Source: Limonium bicolor (Eukaryota; Streptophyta; Magnoliopsida; Caryophyllales; Plumbaginaceae). From it: a stretch of DNA of 64,000 nucleotides. The DNA is taken from contig CM041779.1 in the NCBI GenBank assembly GCA_023374045.1, positions 297,238,167-297,302,166 of the forward strand, read 5' to 3'. This document shows, piece by piece, positions 10,052 to 21,271 of the stretch. A program made the position numbers and the translations under genes. A model generated the notes under the pieces. The model was not told the DNA's origin. It did no database searches and was given only the letters and a program-made list of their open reading frames with translations. The first letter of the stretch is position 1. Each line of letters starts with the position of its first letter.

Positions 10052-10149
10052 GTTTAATCCAATCAAACTTTAGTTTTGATATTATTGTTGTTTAATTTTC
10101 TAAATGAATGATTTCTTAAGTTATTTACTATATTTTTCTATTTGTGTAT

Positions 10150-11757
10150 TGCAGAGTGGATTTATCGTGAGTGATTAGTACTGGTGAAATTGATAAAAGA
10201 AAGAAATTAATACTCAAAATATCCGTCGGGCTGCAAATAAAAACCCGGTCGCAGTAGTATAGAAGACAGAAGCGGCCGGGTCAAACCGTGGGACTTATAG
10301 CGAGATAAAATAGTTCCTAAGCTTGTCACAAAAGGGGGGAAGTTGATTGACTTGTTTTAGAGAAAATATTAAGCAGATTAGAAAACTGAGTGCAGATGAA
10401 TTAAATGGAACTCCGGGTTTAGGTTTTATAAAATCTGATTAATTATGCTATCTCTACCGGTTTAATTTATTAGTTTGGCAAAATTCCTGTTATTATCCTA
10501 AGGACTAAGTCATAGACCCTTAAGAATTCGTTTACCAGAAAATGCTCGGTCTAATCAAGGTTCGAGCAATACTATGTAAACGGACGTTAAATTCGAGGAA
10601 TTATAATTGCATCTGAAAATACTAACCTATTAAATCATAATAAGCTTTCTCCAGATTTACGGCTTAATTAACCTGTCTATTTATCACCTGGTCTGATCAA
10701 AATAGACTTAGGAAAGCATTTTTAAAATTCATGTAATTTATTAAAATGGTGAGAGAAAACCTTTAAGCGTAACAAACTGTATTTATTTTAACCGGTAGAA
10801 ATATTGATTACATAACTAAACAAACCATAATTAAAACCCTTGCCCGGAGCAAATCCTCCTTAGCCTGACATATTAACTGGTAATAAGTCAGACAGAGGTT
10901 GGACGTAATAACAATACGAGATGCGTGGATGATGAATGGAAAATGAAGAGGAAGAAGAGTGGGAGCATACGTAGGATTTTGTAACTGAAAAGAGAGATTT
11001 TGAGTGTTGAGTTTGGGGTGGAACGTATATGAGCGTGAGTAGTTTTTGATGAAGTAGCAGTGGCTTTTTATAGAGGAAGGAAGAAGAAGATCGATTGCAG
11101 ACAGAGGTGGAAGAGCATTGATTGCTCATTATTGCAGGGGACAGAGCTGAGGAAAATAAGGTGTCGACGAGCGAAGTAGATGGATATGGCAGAAACAAGT
11201 CGACGGGCGAAGTCGACGCGAAGAAGAAAACTGGCGCGACTGATTTTAGTCGCGTCCGCCTCTGCATCCGCCTTAATCCCGCCCGGACGTCTCTGTCGAC
11301 CTCCCTCCGTCCGCCCGGCCATTTCTACCGTCCGCCCGGCCGTCATCCTAGTTCTCACGCGGACACAAATGTTTTCCGCGACAATGTGTGTGTCTGCCTA
11401 GCTTCATCACTCACGTCCGCCTATGTACCTCAGTGACGTCCGCCTAAGTCCTATGCGGACGCTTGGGCGGTCACACATGTGGTCACGAGTTCTTGACTTA
11501 TTTTCTTCTACGAACTTTGATCAGCTCTAGATTCTTCGTTTGGACTCCGTTTTCTGAGCCGTTTATGTCTGTGCGTTCGTCTCTTCATCTACTTCACTCC
11601 CAGCTTGGTTTTCCTCATTTTTAAACAATAAATTTGTGAGATAATAATAAAACATAAACTTAGAGGAAAACTAACCGAAGTGGAGAAATGAGCAAGAAAA
11701 GTGTTAATATTATATATGAAATACACCTATAAAACATGCTCATTTGGACACTTATCA
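10150..11757 (-). repeat. Element B, 3' LTR
   Basis: The LTR is 1608 bp and TG..CA bounded. It has close identity to 30655-32267, with small differences such as TGCAGAG versus TGTAGAG at the edge. Confidence 0.92.
11260..11475. repeat. LTR hairpin cluster of element B
   Basis: Multiple GTCCGC arms face GCGGAC or CCGGAC arms, interleaved with GTCCGCCCGGCC blocks. The stem core equals that of element A, but spacers and number differ. The other copy is at about 31762-31982. Confidence 0.7.
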
Positions 11758-12850
11758 CACCCCCACACTTATCTTTTGCTTGTCCTCAAGCAAAACCATG
11801 TACCTAAGTAAGTAGGAAATGCTCAATACTAACAAATATTATTATGAAGGGTAGGATAAAGAAGTGAACAGTTCATGATCTTTTTAACTTTATTGAGGAG
11901 TGTGAAAAATTAACTGCTGGTGGCATAGGTGTGCTCAGGGTAAAATAAAATATAGAGTTTCGGGGTATGATCTAAGGTACTTCAATGTTTCTTTTGTTTA
12001 GGTGACTCTGAGAATTTTTACCATGGCCAACTTCTCTCAAGAATGGGCATTGAGGAGAAAGCAAAAGGAAAAATAGATTTATGCATTTGCTTCACTTTTG
12101 CATAAGAGATGAGAAAATGTAGGCATTACGCCTTTGTATTCAAGAACACTCAACTCTCTTTTGTTGGTTACCAACGGTGTCTCGAAAGTCCCTTATTATT
12201 TTTTCCTTTCTTCTTTTTTTTTAACAGAAAAGCACCCCTTAGCAATCCCTAAGAGAGAAGACAGAAGGAAACCCTGAGCAATAAAATCCAACCATTGCAG
12301 ATTATTTGGTCACACCGCATATAAAATGCTCCTCAAAAGTAATCAAAATTTTTTTATTTTTTTTAAAAAAAATTTTTGTACCATTTATCCCACAATTCAT
12401 AACAGTATTTGTTTTTAAAGAGAACAACCTACATTAGCAGGGTACATAAATTTAATTTTTGAACAAATGCAAGATAAGCAGAGAGATTCAAACAATTAAA
12501 GCACAAAATGCCCTAAAAGGCTCTTCCCCTACACTTAAGCTCAAGCAATGCCCTCATTGCGTAGATGGAATAAAATTAATAGGGCATGCAATTAATAAAG
12601 GAAAGAGTGTACCCCCCAGATTTCGTAGAGCGTGTAGAGCTCCCCCACACTTGAGTGCAGCTGTGGAATGTCATGATTTGAACCTGTAAAGAATATTCTA
12701 CACAGCCAGAAGAACTCAAGTGAAACCTGCATTTTATTATAACAAATAAAAAGGGAAATATAGTACAAAAAAGAAAATAACATTAAATTAAAGGAAAGAC
12801 AAAAGATAGATAGTGGGTTGCCTCCCACCGAGCTGCCCGGGTTTAACGTC
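11758..12850 (-). other. Element B 3' untranslated block
   Basis: The polypurine tract (minus GTGTGGGGGTG) is at 11758-11770, followed by the perfect hairpin at 11775-11794. Further polypurine-like motifs lie at about 12521-12533 and 12640-12655, and GCAATGCCCTCATTGC is at about 12545. No envelope-like gene is recognised. The block is homologous to 5997-7259 in element A. Confidence 0.65.
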
Positions 12851-12851
12851 T

Positions 12852-14029
12852 CTAGCTAGACGTATTTGACCAAGCTTTAGTTTGGAGAAGAGTTCGAGGG
12901 CGAGTGTCCCGCTGTTCTTGGACAAAATAAGTTGCAGATAGGTTAGTTGAAATATTAGAATGAGAATTATACCTTTTAAGACGTGCCCCGTTGACCTTGA
13001 AAGTTTCGCCTTGTTTGTTCTGGAGTTCAAAGGCACCGTACGGAGTCATGCTAACAATCTGGAAAGGGCCGGCCCAATGAGACTTAAGTTTCCCAGGGAA
13101 GATCCTTAATCTTGAGTTATACAGGAGAACCCAATCACCAATTTCGAAGTCCCTCTTGAGGATCATCCTGTCATGGAACTTCTTGGTGCGCTCTTTATAG
13201 ATCTTAGCATTCTGGTAAGCCTGATCTCTCAGCTCTTCTAATTCGGAAAGTTGGAATTTCCTTCTCTCTCCCGCAGAAATTATGTCAAAGTTTAGGGCCT
13301 TGATTGCCCAATATGCCTTATGTTCCATCTCTACAGGCAGGTGACATGCTTTCCCATAGACCAGCTTAAAAGGAGACATCCCGATGGGAGTCTTGAATGC
13401 AGTGCGGTAAGCCCAAAGCGCATCATCCAGTTTAAGTGCCCAATCCTTTCGTGATGAGTTAACCGTCTTCTGGAGAATCCATTTTAACTCACGGTTCGAA
13501 ACTTCTGCTTGGCCGTTTGTCTGGGGGTGATAAGGTAAAGCTACCTTGTGACGTACCCCGTACGTACCCATAAGCGCTTCAAATGAACGGTTGCAGAAGT
13601 GAGATCCTCCGTCACTGATAATAATTCTAGGCACGCCAAAACGGGTAAAGATGTGCTTTTTAAGGAACCTGGTTACTGTCTTTGCATCAGCATGATGACA
13701 GGGTATGACTTCTACCCATTTCGACACGTAATCCACTGCTACTAAAACATATTGGTGGCCTTGTGAGGAAGGGAACGGTCCCATAAAATCAATGCCCCAA
13801 CAATCAAAGAGCTCCACTTCGAGTATTCCCTGTTGTGGCATTTCATGTCTCCTAGATGTGTTACCCATTCTTTGACAATTATCACATTGCTTGCAGAATT
13901 GGTAAACATCTTTGTGAAGGGTAGGCCAATAAAATCCTGAGGCCAGGATCTTAGCAGCGGTCCTTGTGGGTCCATGGTGACCTTCGGCTTCCCGTTAGTG
14001 ACAAAAATGTATGACACTTGGAACCTCAT
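12852..14029 (-). pseudogene. Element B integrase region
   Basis: Two overlapping frames cover integrase: the part preceding the core in 14029-13742 and the core in 13868-12852. The core shows WGIDFMGPF, then SDGGSHF, then a Glu in QAEVSNREL, the D,D,E triad with the usual spacing. [20 protein letters not shown] is the stretch seen in Athila integrases. The role is insertion of the cDNA into chromosomes. The frame break near 13800 makes it non-functional as read. Confidence 0.85.
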
Positions 14030-15865
14030 CTTCCGGGAGACATCGACGAATCAACCCATCAGCACTAACTCGGAACAAATACGGATCCTCCCAGAAATAA
14101 TGCTTTGAGTCAGAAAGAAATTTCTTCTTATGGGAGTAAGATAGATCATAGGGTACTGTTCCAGAGACTAAATAATTGGCCAGGTCCGCATACCATGGCT
14201 CTTGTACTTTGGTGATTGAGAAGACAGTCTCATCGGGGAAGAATTCGTTGATAGGCACACTATCCGTAGGAGTTACCAATCTGGAGAGATGGTCGGCGAC
14301 AACATTCAACTTCCCGCTCTTATCTTTGACTTCGATGTCAAACTCTTGAAGTAGAAGAATCCAGCGCAATAAGCGAGGCTTGGCTTCTTGTTTTGTAAAT
14401 AAGTATTTGAGAGCGGAGTGGTCTGTATGCACGATGACTTTGCTTCCCCACAAGTATGATCTGAACTTATCAAGGGAGAAAACTATAGCCAGAAGTTCTT
14501 TTTCGGTGGTCGTATAGTTTTTCTGGGTGTCGTTTAGTGTTCTGCTGGCATAAGCGATCACTCTCAAGATTTTCTCTTTTTTTTGGCATAGAGCAGCCCC
14601 CACGGCGTAGTCGCTTGCATCACACATGATCTCAAACGGAAGAGACCAATCAGGTGGTATGACAACAGGTGCTGACACCAATTTTTGTGTTATAGTTTGG
14701 AAAGCAGCTGAACACCTTTCATCAAAATGAAACGGGGCATCTTTCTGTAGCAGGTCGGTCAATGGTTTGCTGATTTTGGAGAAGTCTTGTATAAACCGCC
14801 GATAAAATCCTGCATGCCCTAGAAACGCTCGTATGTCTTTAACAGTAGTTGGTGCTGGTAACTTCTCGATAACCTCTACCTTGGCTTTATCCACCTCTAT
14901 TCCTTTTGCTGATATTTTATGTCCAAGGACGATCCCGTCCTTGACCATAAAATGACATTTCTCCCAGTTTAAAACGAGATTCGTATCCTCACACCGTCTT
15001 AGGATCAAATCCAGTTGTGCCAAGCATTTGTCGAAACTAGAGCCATAGACTGAAAAGTCGTCCATAAAGACTTCTATGCTCTGCTCGATGAAATCAGCAA
15101 ATATTGCTTGCATACATCTCTGGAAGTAGCAGGGGCATTGCACGACCGAAAGGCATTCGTCTGTAAGCAAAGGTACCGTAAGGACAAGGAAGGTTGTCTT
15201 GTCCTGGTCCTCTGGTGCAATTGGTATTTGGAAAGACCCGAGAACCCATCTAGAAACAGTAGTACTCTTGCCCTGCTAGTCGTTCCAAATCTGATCGATG
15301 AAGGGAGAGGAAGTGATCCTTCCTGGTCGCCAAGTTTTAAGCGCCTGTAGTCAATACACATGCGCCATCCTGGTGATTTTCTTTGAGGGATAGCCTCTCC
15401 CTTATCATTTATAACAGCTTCGATGCCCCCCTCTTCGGGACAACTTGAACAGGGCTCACCCATGGACTGTCAGAAATTGGATAAATGATGTTCGCGTCGA
15501 GGAGTTTCAGAACCTCCTTTCGAACTACCTCCTTGAGGTTAGGGTTTAGCCGGCGTTGAGGTTGCCTGATAGACTTGTAGTTTTCCTCCATATAGATATG
15601 GTGCGTGCAATAGGAGGGTCAATTCCTTTGATATCAGCAATAGTCCACCCGATTGCTGTCTTGTGCTTCTTTAATACCTCAAGTAACCTTGTTTCCTCCC
15701 CCGGAATTCAGAGAGAGGAAATAAATGACAGGTAAATGGTCATTTTCAGCTAGAAGGCATACTTGAGGTTAGAGGGTATTTCTTTAAGCTCGTTCAGGTG
15801 GTTGTTCCACTGATGGAATTGATTTTTGAGGTTTTCTGTCGAGTCTTCGATTGGTGGCCGGTACG
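13995..15865 (-). pseudogene. Element B reverse transcriptase and RNase H region, frameshifted
   Basis: RT starts near 15591 (ISDSPWVSPVQVVPK), continues with GWRMCIDYRRLK in another frame, and then with the FMDDF active-site box in the 15170-13995 frame. RNase H follows ([19 protein letters not shown], then [10 protein letters not shown]). At least three frame changes occur between 15865 and 15070. The region breaks off at 15865, where element F starts; the preceding protease part is at 27543-28622. Confidence 0.85.
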
Positions 15866-16484
15866 TGAAATGGAGTAAATCCCTAAGTTCCTAAGCAGTC
15901 TTCTCTCGTAATTCCTGGTCGGGATCCTAATCTACCGTCAAGCTCTTCAAGTTCTATCAATTACCTTGTTACCGAAAGAGAGCGCGTAAAGGAGGGGAAA
16001 AGAGGTTCGTGACAACGCAATACAATAGTGAGAATTCTTGGATACTGTTCGCGTGCCTTTTATTGAGGGGTGAACCCCTATTTATAGTGTTTCTCATTTG
16101 CCCTCTGGCCTATCACGTTGTGCCAGGCTGGCACAAAATATCTTGACAAGCTTACAAAATCTGATATATCTTATCCTAATCTCCCTACTGACCGGTCACA
16201 GACGACCGGTCGCTATTCGTGCTCTACTAAAATCGTCCGGTCACAGACGACCGGGCGCTTCTTATATTGCCCTTTACATTTTAGGCGACCGGTCGTAACC
16301 GACCGGTCGTAGCGATACTTTTGGAGAGCGATCGGTCACTCCTTACGCTGTGCTCTGGGATTCTTGGCGATCGGTCAAATCTTGAGGCCTGTTTGGGCTC
16401 GGTCAGGGGTGCTCGGTCGTTGTCCTTCCTTTATTAAGCTATTGCTCTTTCTTTAGGGCCCTTGGACATATTTTCCCCTCTTCA
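15866..16484 (-). repeat. Element F, 3' LTR
   Basis: This 619-bp LTR starts TGAAATGG and ends CCTCTTCA, differing from 26926-27542 by a few substitutions and short indels. A GACCGGTC-rich hairpin cluster lies at 16187-16311. Confidence 0.92.
16187..16311. repeat. LTR hairpin cluster of element F (GACCGGTC palindromes)
   Basis: Palindromes of GACCGGTC and the near-arms TCCGGTCACAGACGACCGG occur repeatedly, and are duplicated in the other LTR at about 27248-27370. The same GACCGGTCG word forms the core of the tandem array at 20711-20907. Confidence 0.8.
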
Positions 16485-17013
16485 TCAGTCCCACAAGTTC
16501 TGCTTTTGGCGCTTTGCGAAGAAAGTAGAACTTAGAACTTGACTTTGTGGCCTGGTTTTGAGGGATGAAAAAATTTTCTTTCGCGCGGCCTTGCCTTCCT
16601 CTTCCTATCTCCCAGTCCCACAAGTTCCATCGTTTTTCCTCAGATAAAAGGGTGGGACTTCTTTGGTTCGTGCGATGCGCGTGTCATGCCCGTGCCATAT
16701 ACGCGCCTGTGCTTGTACGAAGTGACCGTTGCAGAATTCCTATCGTTTCACGCACGCCAGCCGTCACTGCAGAATACGCAGAGTCCCTGCAATTTTGCTG
16801 CAAAAAGTGTTTTTTTTGTTTGCTTTTACGTTTTAAATATTTCCGAAATTGTTTTACCGCCTTTAAAAGGCTTTCGGAGGGGCGACAGTTTCTCTTTCCT
16901 CCGATTTTGCTTTTCTCGGGTTTTCAAATTCTCTCTCTTCTTTCGCCTTGCTCTTTCGCTTTCCTTCTCTCTTCCTCCTCGTTGCTCCTTTCCTGCCTTG
17001 CCTCGTTGCTTCA
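16485..17013 (+). promoter_or_regulatory. Leader/promoter region of the antisense ORF; F polypurine tract
   Basis: Immediately inside the 3' LTR the minus strand reads AACTTGTGGGACTGA, the likely polypurine tract. On the plus strand the stretch up to the ATG at 17014 becomes strongly pyrimidine-rich, as in plant 5' leaders. No TATA box is certain. Confidence 0.4.
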
Positions 17014-20000
17014 ATGGCGGCCTCCAGCTCCAAATCATCTCGCGTTTCTGCTAAGAGCGCTATTGTGGGCTTTAAATCTGACGGGAAATTCCGCCCAACA
17101 CTTTTTAAGCCTAAGTCCGCTTACTCCAGTAATCGGGAACCGTTGCCCAGTATTCTGGATGTGAAGGCTCTCGATTCGCTTCTTGCGAAGGTGGACGTTC
17201 CCACAGGGACTCAGATTTTCCTTCCCTCCGATGACTCGCATCCACTGGACGACTTCGGGCGTGGGTACGCTGTGTATTCCGACTTCTTCCTGCGTGGGAT
17301 GACGGTTCCCCCCCACCCGTTCGTGATGGGGTTTCTGATTCGCCGCTGCTGCACACTCGCACAGCTTCATCCGAAGGCGGTGTGTCATCTCCACGCCTAC
17401 ATCGCCCTCTGCGCTGAGAAGGGGGTCGCGCTTTCTGCTACGGAGTTCGTCCAGTTCTTCACCAGCAGGGTCGATTCCAATAATTTGACCATATCCGGCC
17501 GTTCCGGATATTCGCTCTTTGAGTACAAGAAGCTTGCTCAACGCTGGAGCGCGCGGTGGTTCGTCATCGTCCCCCCGGCCGGGAGATATCTCGGGGTTGC
17601 CTACTGCCCGTCGATTATTAGGGGCTCCCTGCACAGTCCTGTGGTACCGAAGTCGGAGCTTACCATGTCTCGGGCCTTAAAGGCGATTGCAGACCTTCAT
17701 CCGAGTGTGGAGGATTTTTTTACTGGTCCGCGCTTGGCCTCACTTGCACATTCTGCAGGTAATAGTTTCCTTCCCCTTTTGCTTTCTTCATCGCTTTTGT
17801 CCTGTTCCAAACTTACCTGCCTCTTTTTCTGCCGCAGATTTCCCTCAGCTTGGGGAGAAGGTTGGCCCCTTTCACAGTTGGCAACTGGTGTCTTTTAAGA
17901 CCGGGGAAGGACAGGTGGACTACTATGCCACCCTGGAAGCCACAGAGGAGTCGGCTCTTCGCGAGGAGGAGGCGGTCGTTGGTCGGAAGAGGTCCGGGGG
18001 CGAAGCTGATCGCCTGGCAAAGAAGCCGAGACCGGGGAAGGACAGGGAAGAGGGGTCCCCTCGGACTCCGGAGGCCCGGTCGTCTGATACTTCAAACCAA
18101 CCAGGTACTTGGTACACTAGTCCAGGTTCCGGCCGTCGGGTGTTTCTTCCTCTTACGCCCGGGTCAGATCTCAATCTCAGCCCGTGGGACGAGAGAGGGT
18201 GTGCATGTGCGGTCTTATCCTTCGTGTTCTACCTGTTCTGGCCCCCTGCTTTTTTGTTGATTTACTCCTTTGTTGTCCTGACTGACTGCCACCTGTCGCT
18301 AATGTCTGGCTTCTCTTGTGCTTACCTGCTTTTATGTCTCTTGTTTGCAGCTCCCGAGGCTGGGAAGGCCAAGGAGGGCCGGGCAACTCGGCGCGGGCGA
18401 GACACCCGGCCAACCGCCCCCGCTCAGCATCGCCCAAGCCCCCTGCCCCGAAGGGCAGGGTGAAGCACATGGCCAAAAAGACGAAGGCCTCTGATATAGT
18501 GCACCTGGATGGGATAGGTGCTCTTGATGCGTCTCCACGACGGGAGTCTTTGGAGAGGGGTGCTCCTTCTGGGCCCGGGGCTTCCCCCCCGAGGGAAGGC
18601 GTCCACGGGGCGGCGCTATACCGGGCGCTGCCGAAGGGGTGCCCCCGAGTCCTGAGGTAATGCAGGATGCCGATACCGCCGCACCGTCTTCGCCCCCTCC
18701 CGCCGCCAGTGACTCCTTCTGCGGGCCTTCTGAAAAAGAGGGATGGTTCTACCATCGCGGCCAGCCTCTGCCTTTGCTGCCTGTGACCCAGTCGTCTTCT
18801 TATTCTGACCTGTGGAAGGAAGCGATTCGCCGGTCCGATTCTCCCGACGGCCTCTTTGCGCCGCTAAAGACTATTACCGCTGCCAAGGAGCGGCTGAGGA
18901 TTGGAGGGGGCGGAGCGGATGCTATCATGCGCCACTCTATTCCCCTAGATGACTCGCTTAATTATATGTGGCAGGGTATCTACCGGGTGCGTGATTTGCC
19001 TTAACGTCGGTTTTGTACGTTTCTTTTGATTTTTCCTACTCACTGTTTGATTTTGCTCAGACGGTAGCTTTTGCCCAAGGGGTGGACGTGCACATCCGGG
19101 CCCTCCGCTCGCAGCTCTACCTCGAGGAATGCCGGGCCCGTAATGCTCGAGAGGAGTTAAGGATAGAACGGTCCTCCAACAGCATCTTTGTTGACTCTGT
19201 TCAGGAGGAGATCTCTAGGCGGGTGCACGAGCAGACCGCGGATGTGAAGAAGGAGCTGGGCGACGCCCGCCGGTCGCATACAAATCGGTGTGACGAGTAC
19301 GAGGAGCAACTGAAGAGGTTGCGTGAAGAGAACTTTTCCCTCAAGGGTCGGATCCGGTCGCTGGAGACGGAAGCTGCGTCTTTTGAAAAGGTACGAAGTG
19401 AGTTTGCTGACCGGTCGTTTGCCTTTTCTGATTTGGAGTCCTTGGTGGGGCTCGGGTTTCCCATGACCGAGAGGTTGAGGGCCTTCGTGCCGAGAAGACC
19501 ATTTTGGCGCAGGAGAAGGCGTCGCTCACTGAGGGGAAGGCCAAGCTTTCTCAAGAACTTCATACTGCCTCCGAGGCGAATATTGTCCTGAAAAGGGGCC
19601 TGTCGTCCTCCGAGGCGAAACTGGCGGAGGCGGCCCAGGCGGGTGAGATCCTGGCTTCCGAGAAGGAGAAGCTGTCCGTCGAGCTCCAGAGGCTGTCTGG
19701 CGAGCTTGCGGCTTGTAAGGAGCAACTGCTTTCCTCCGAAGAGAAAGCGAAGGTGTTGGGGGAGGAGTCCGCTAGGCTGCGGTTAGAAAACTCCGAGCTG
19801 GCTTCGAGAGGTGATTCTTCGCCTCACTACTCGTTCCTTATTGTCCTTACTCTCCTTTCTTTTTGACAAGGGTTTTCCTCCTTTCTCTTTTCCTACCTAG
19901 GCCCGAGGCCTGGGAATCCCGCCGAGGGACTGAAGAAACTGAACCTGCGAATTGATGACCTTGAGGAGGAGTTGATTACCGCCAACGCTAGCCGCGACCG

Positions 20001-20442
20001 GTATCGGGCTTGGGGTCAGACCTTGGAGCAGCAGGTGGCCAGCCTCGAGGCTTACTCTCGGAAGGTGCGAGAGGACCTGCGGCAGCAGAGTACGAAGCTT
20101 GCTCACTTGAAGGAATCCTTCACCTCTCAATGCGGGAGGATGGTGAAGACCTGCCGTCAAATTGTTTCGGGGTTCTTCGCGGGTAGGGGTGAGGTTATGG
20201 ACGACGGTCTCTACCAGGAGTTATCCTTCAAGGAGGTTGCGCACAAGACCTCCTTTTACGAGGTTCTTGAGAAGTTTGGGCGTCTTCCTGGGGAGACGTG
20301 CCTCGCCCCTGGCCAGGCATCATTTCTGCCTCCCGGGAGTACCGCGAATCAGGGTGGGGTAGGCCTCCGGTCGTCTCCCGGGAAGTCTGGGTCCTCGGAG
20401 AGTGTTCAAGGGGCTGCTCCTGCGAATCCTGACGCTGTCTAG
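17014..20442 (+). CDS. Additional antisense spliced ORF of element F (Transposase_28-type plus coiled coil)
   Basis: Exon 1 (17014-17758) encodes an N-terminal domain with IFLPSDDSHPLDDFGRGYAV, YSDFFLRGMTVPPHPFV, then an Arg-Arg-Cys-Cys and Leu-Ala-Gln-Leu-His-Pro segment. I recognise this as the 'putative gypsy type transposon' family (PF04195, Transposase_28). GT..AG introns are predicted at 17759-17837 and 18105-18350, with two more ending at about 19060 and at 19900. Exon 2 (17838-18104) is basic and ends in a Ser/Pro-rich linker. From 19061 onward the protein is a long Glu/Leu/Arg coiled coil ending at 20442. Frames break near 18470, 18640 and 19500. Tat elements are known to carry such extra ORFs between pol and the 3' LTR in either orientation; function is unknown. 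Despite its name there is no transposase catalytic motif. Confidence 0.75.
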
Positions 20443-20710
20443 GAGACTTAGATCAGAGAGTTTTTAGATTAGGCTTAGTTAGCTTTCTTTTTTTTTGTTT
20501 CTTTCTTTTTTGTTTTGATATTGTACATGTTCCCAATGATCAATGGAATTATTTGCCAGCTGTTTTGCTAATTGGTGCCGTTTTGTTTCGTGACCGGTCG
20601 CTTCTTTAGACCGGTCGCCTTTGATTGCGTGCATTATCGATTTCCTTAGCCGATTTGTGTTGCGGGCGAGACCGGTTATGCCCGAACGACCGGTCGCTCT
20701 GTTTTTTTTT

Positions 20711-20907
20711 CTTGAGGACGCGACCCGGCCGTTCTTGATGACCGGTCGTTCCATTTTATCTTAAGGACGCGACCTGGTCGTTCTCGACGACCGGTCGTTC
20801 CATTTTATCTTAAGGACGCGACCTGGTCGTTCTCGACGACCGGTCGTTCCATTTTATCTTAAGGACGCGACCTGGTCGTTCTCGACGACCGGTCGTTCCA
20901 TTTTAGT
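20711..20907. repeat. Tandem array, 49-bp unit, four copies
   Basis: Each unit runs TTAAGGACGCGACCTGGTCG, then CGACGACCGGTCG and a TTCCATTTTATC spacer. Copies start at 20711 (divergent), 20761, 20810 and 20859. Each contains GACC..GGTC arms able to form hairpins. Confidence 0.9.
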
Positions 20908-21144
20908 GTGTTTTTCCCTATCCTTGCTTTTGGTAGCCAAGCGATGGTACTTGCGGTTGTCCCCCCTTTTCCTTTTTCTCGCGAGAGGGAGAAAGAGTTT
21001 GCAAGGGGAATTCAGCCGAGGTACGGTGTGGCGTCCCACACCTAATGATTCACCCATTACAGGCGACCAGAGCTCCCAGAGTTTCTAGAGATGGGTTTTC
21101 CATTTTTGTTCTTGTTTGAGTGCGACGACTCGTAGCAAGATTTT

Positions 21145-21267
21145 CAGGGCATTGCATCCTGTAGGGCATGGCCCGGGTGTTTTTTTTCAGGGCATTGCAT
21201 CCTGTAGGGCATGGCCCGGGTGTTTCTTTTTCAGGGCATTGCATCCTGTAGGGCATGGCCCGGGTGT
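21145..21267. repeat. Tandem array, 43-44 bp unit, three copies
   Basis: Copies begin CAGGGCATTGCATCCTGTAG at 21145, 21188 and 21232 and are separated by T-rich spacers of varying length. Each unit repeats GGGCAT and contains the palindrome CCCGGG. Confidence 0.9.
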
Positions 21268-21271
21268 TTCT

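Larger units (their letters stand above)
20443..21271. other. Element F untranslated region between pol and antisense ORF
   Basis: No gene is seen. It holds two tandem arrays (20711-20907 and 21145-21267) and isolated GACCGGTCG words. Hypervariable tandem repeats between pol and the 3' LTR are known from Ogre/Tat elements and can seed satellites. Confidence 0.7.

Noticed and set aside
18177..18755. 192-aa minus-strand ORF in the middle of the antisense gene (and other GC-rich shadows at 17035-19725)
   Set aside because: They are mirror frames of the GC-rich coding and linker sequence of the plus-strand gene, with no motif of their own.
17014..20442. Calling the antisense ORF a DNA transposase because of the Transposase_28 name
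   Set aside because: No catalytic motif is visible; the family is an accessory ORF of gypsy elements.
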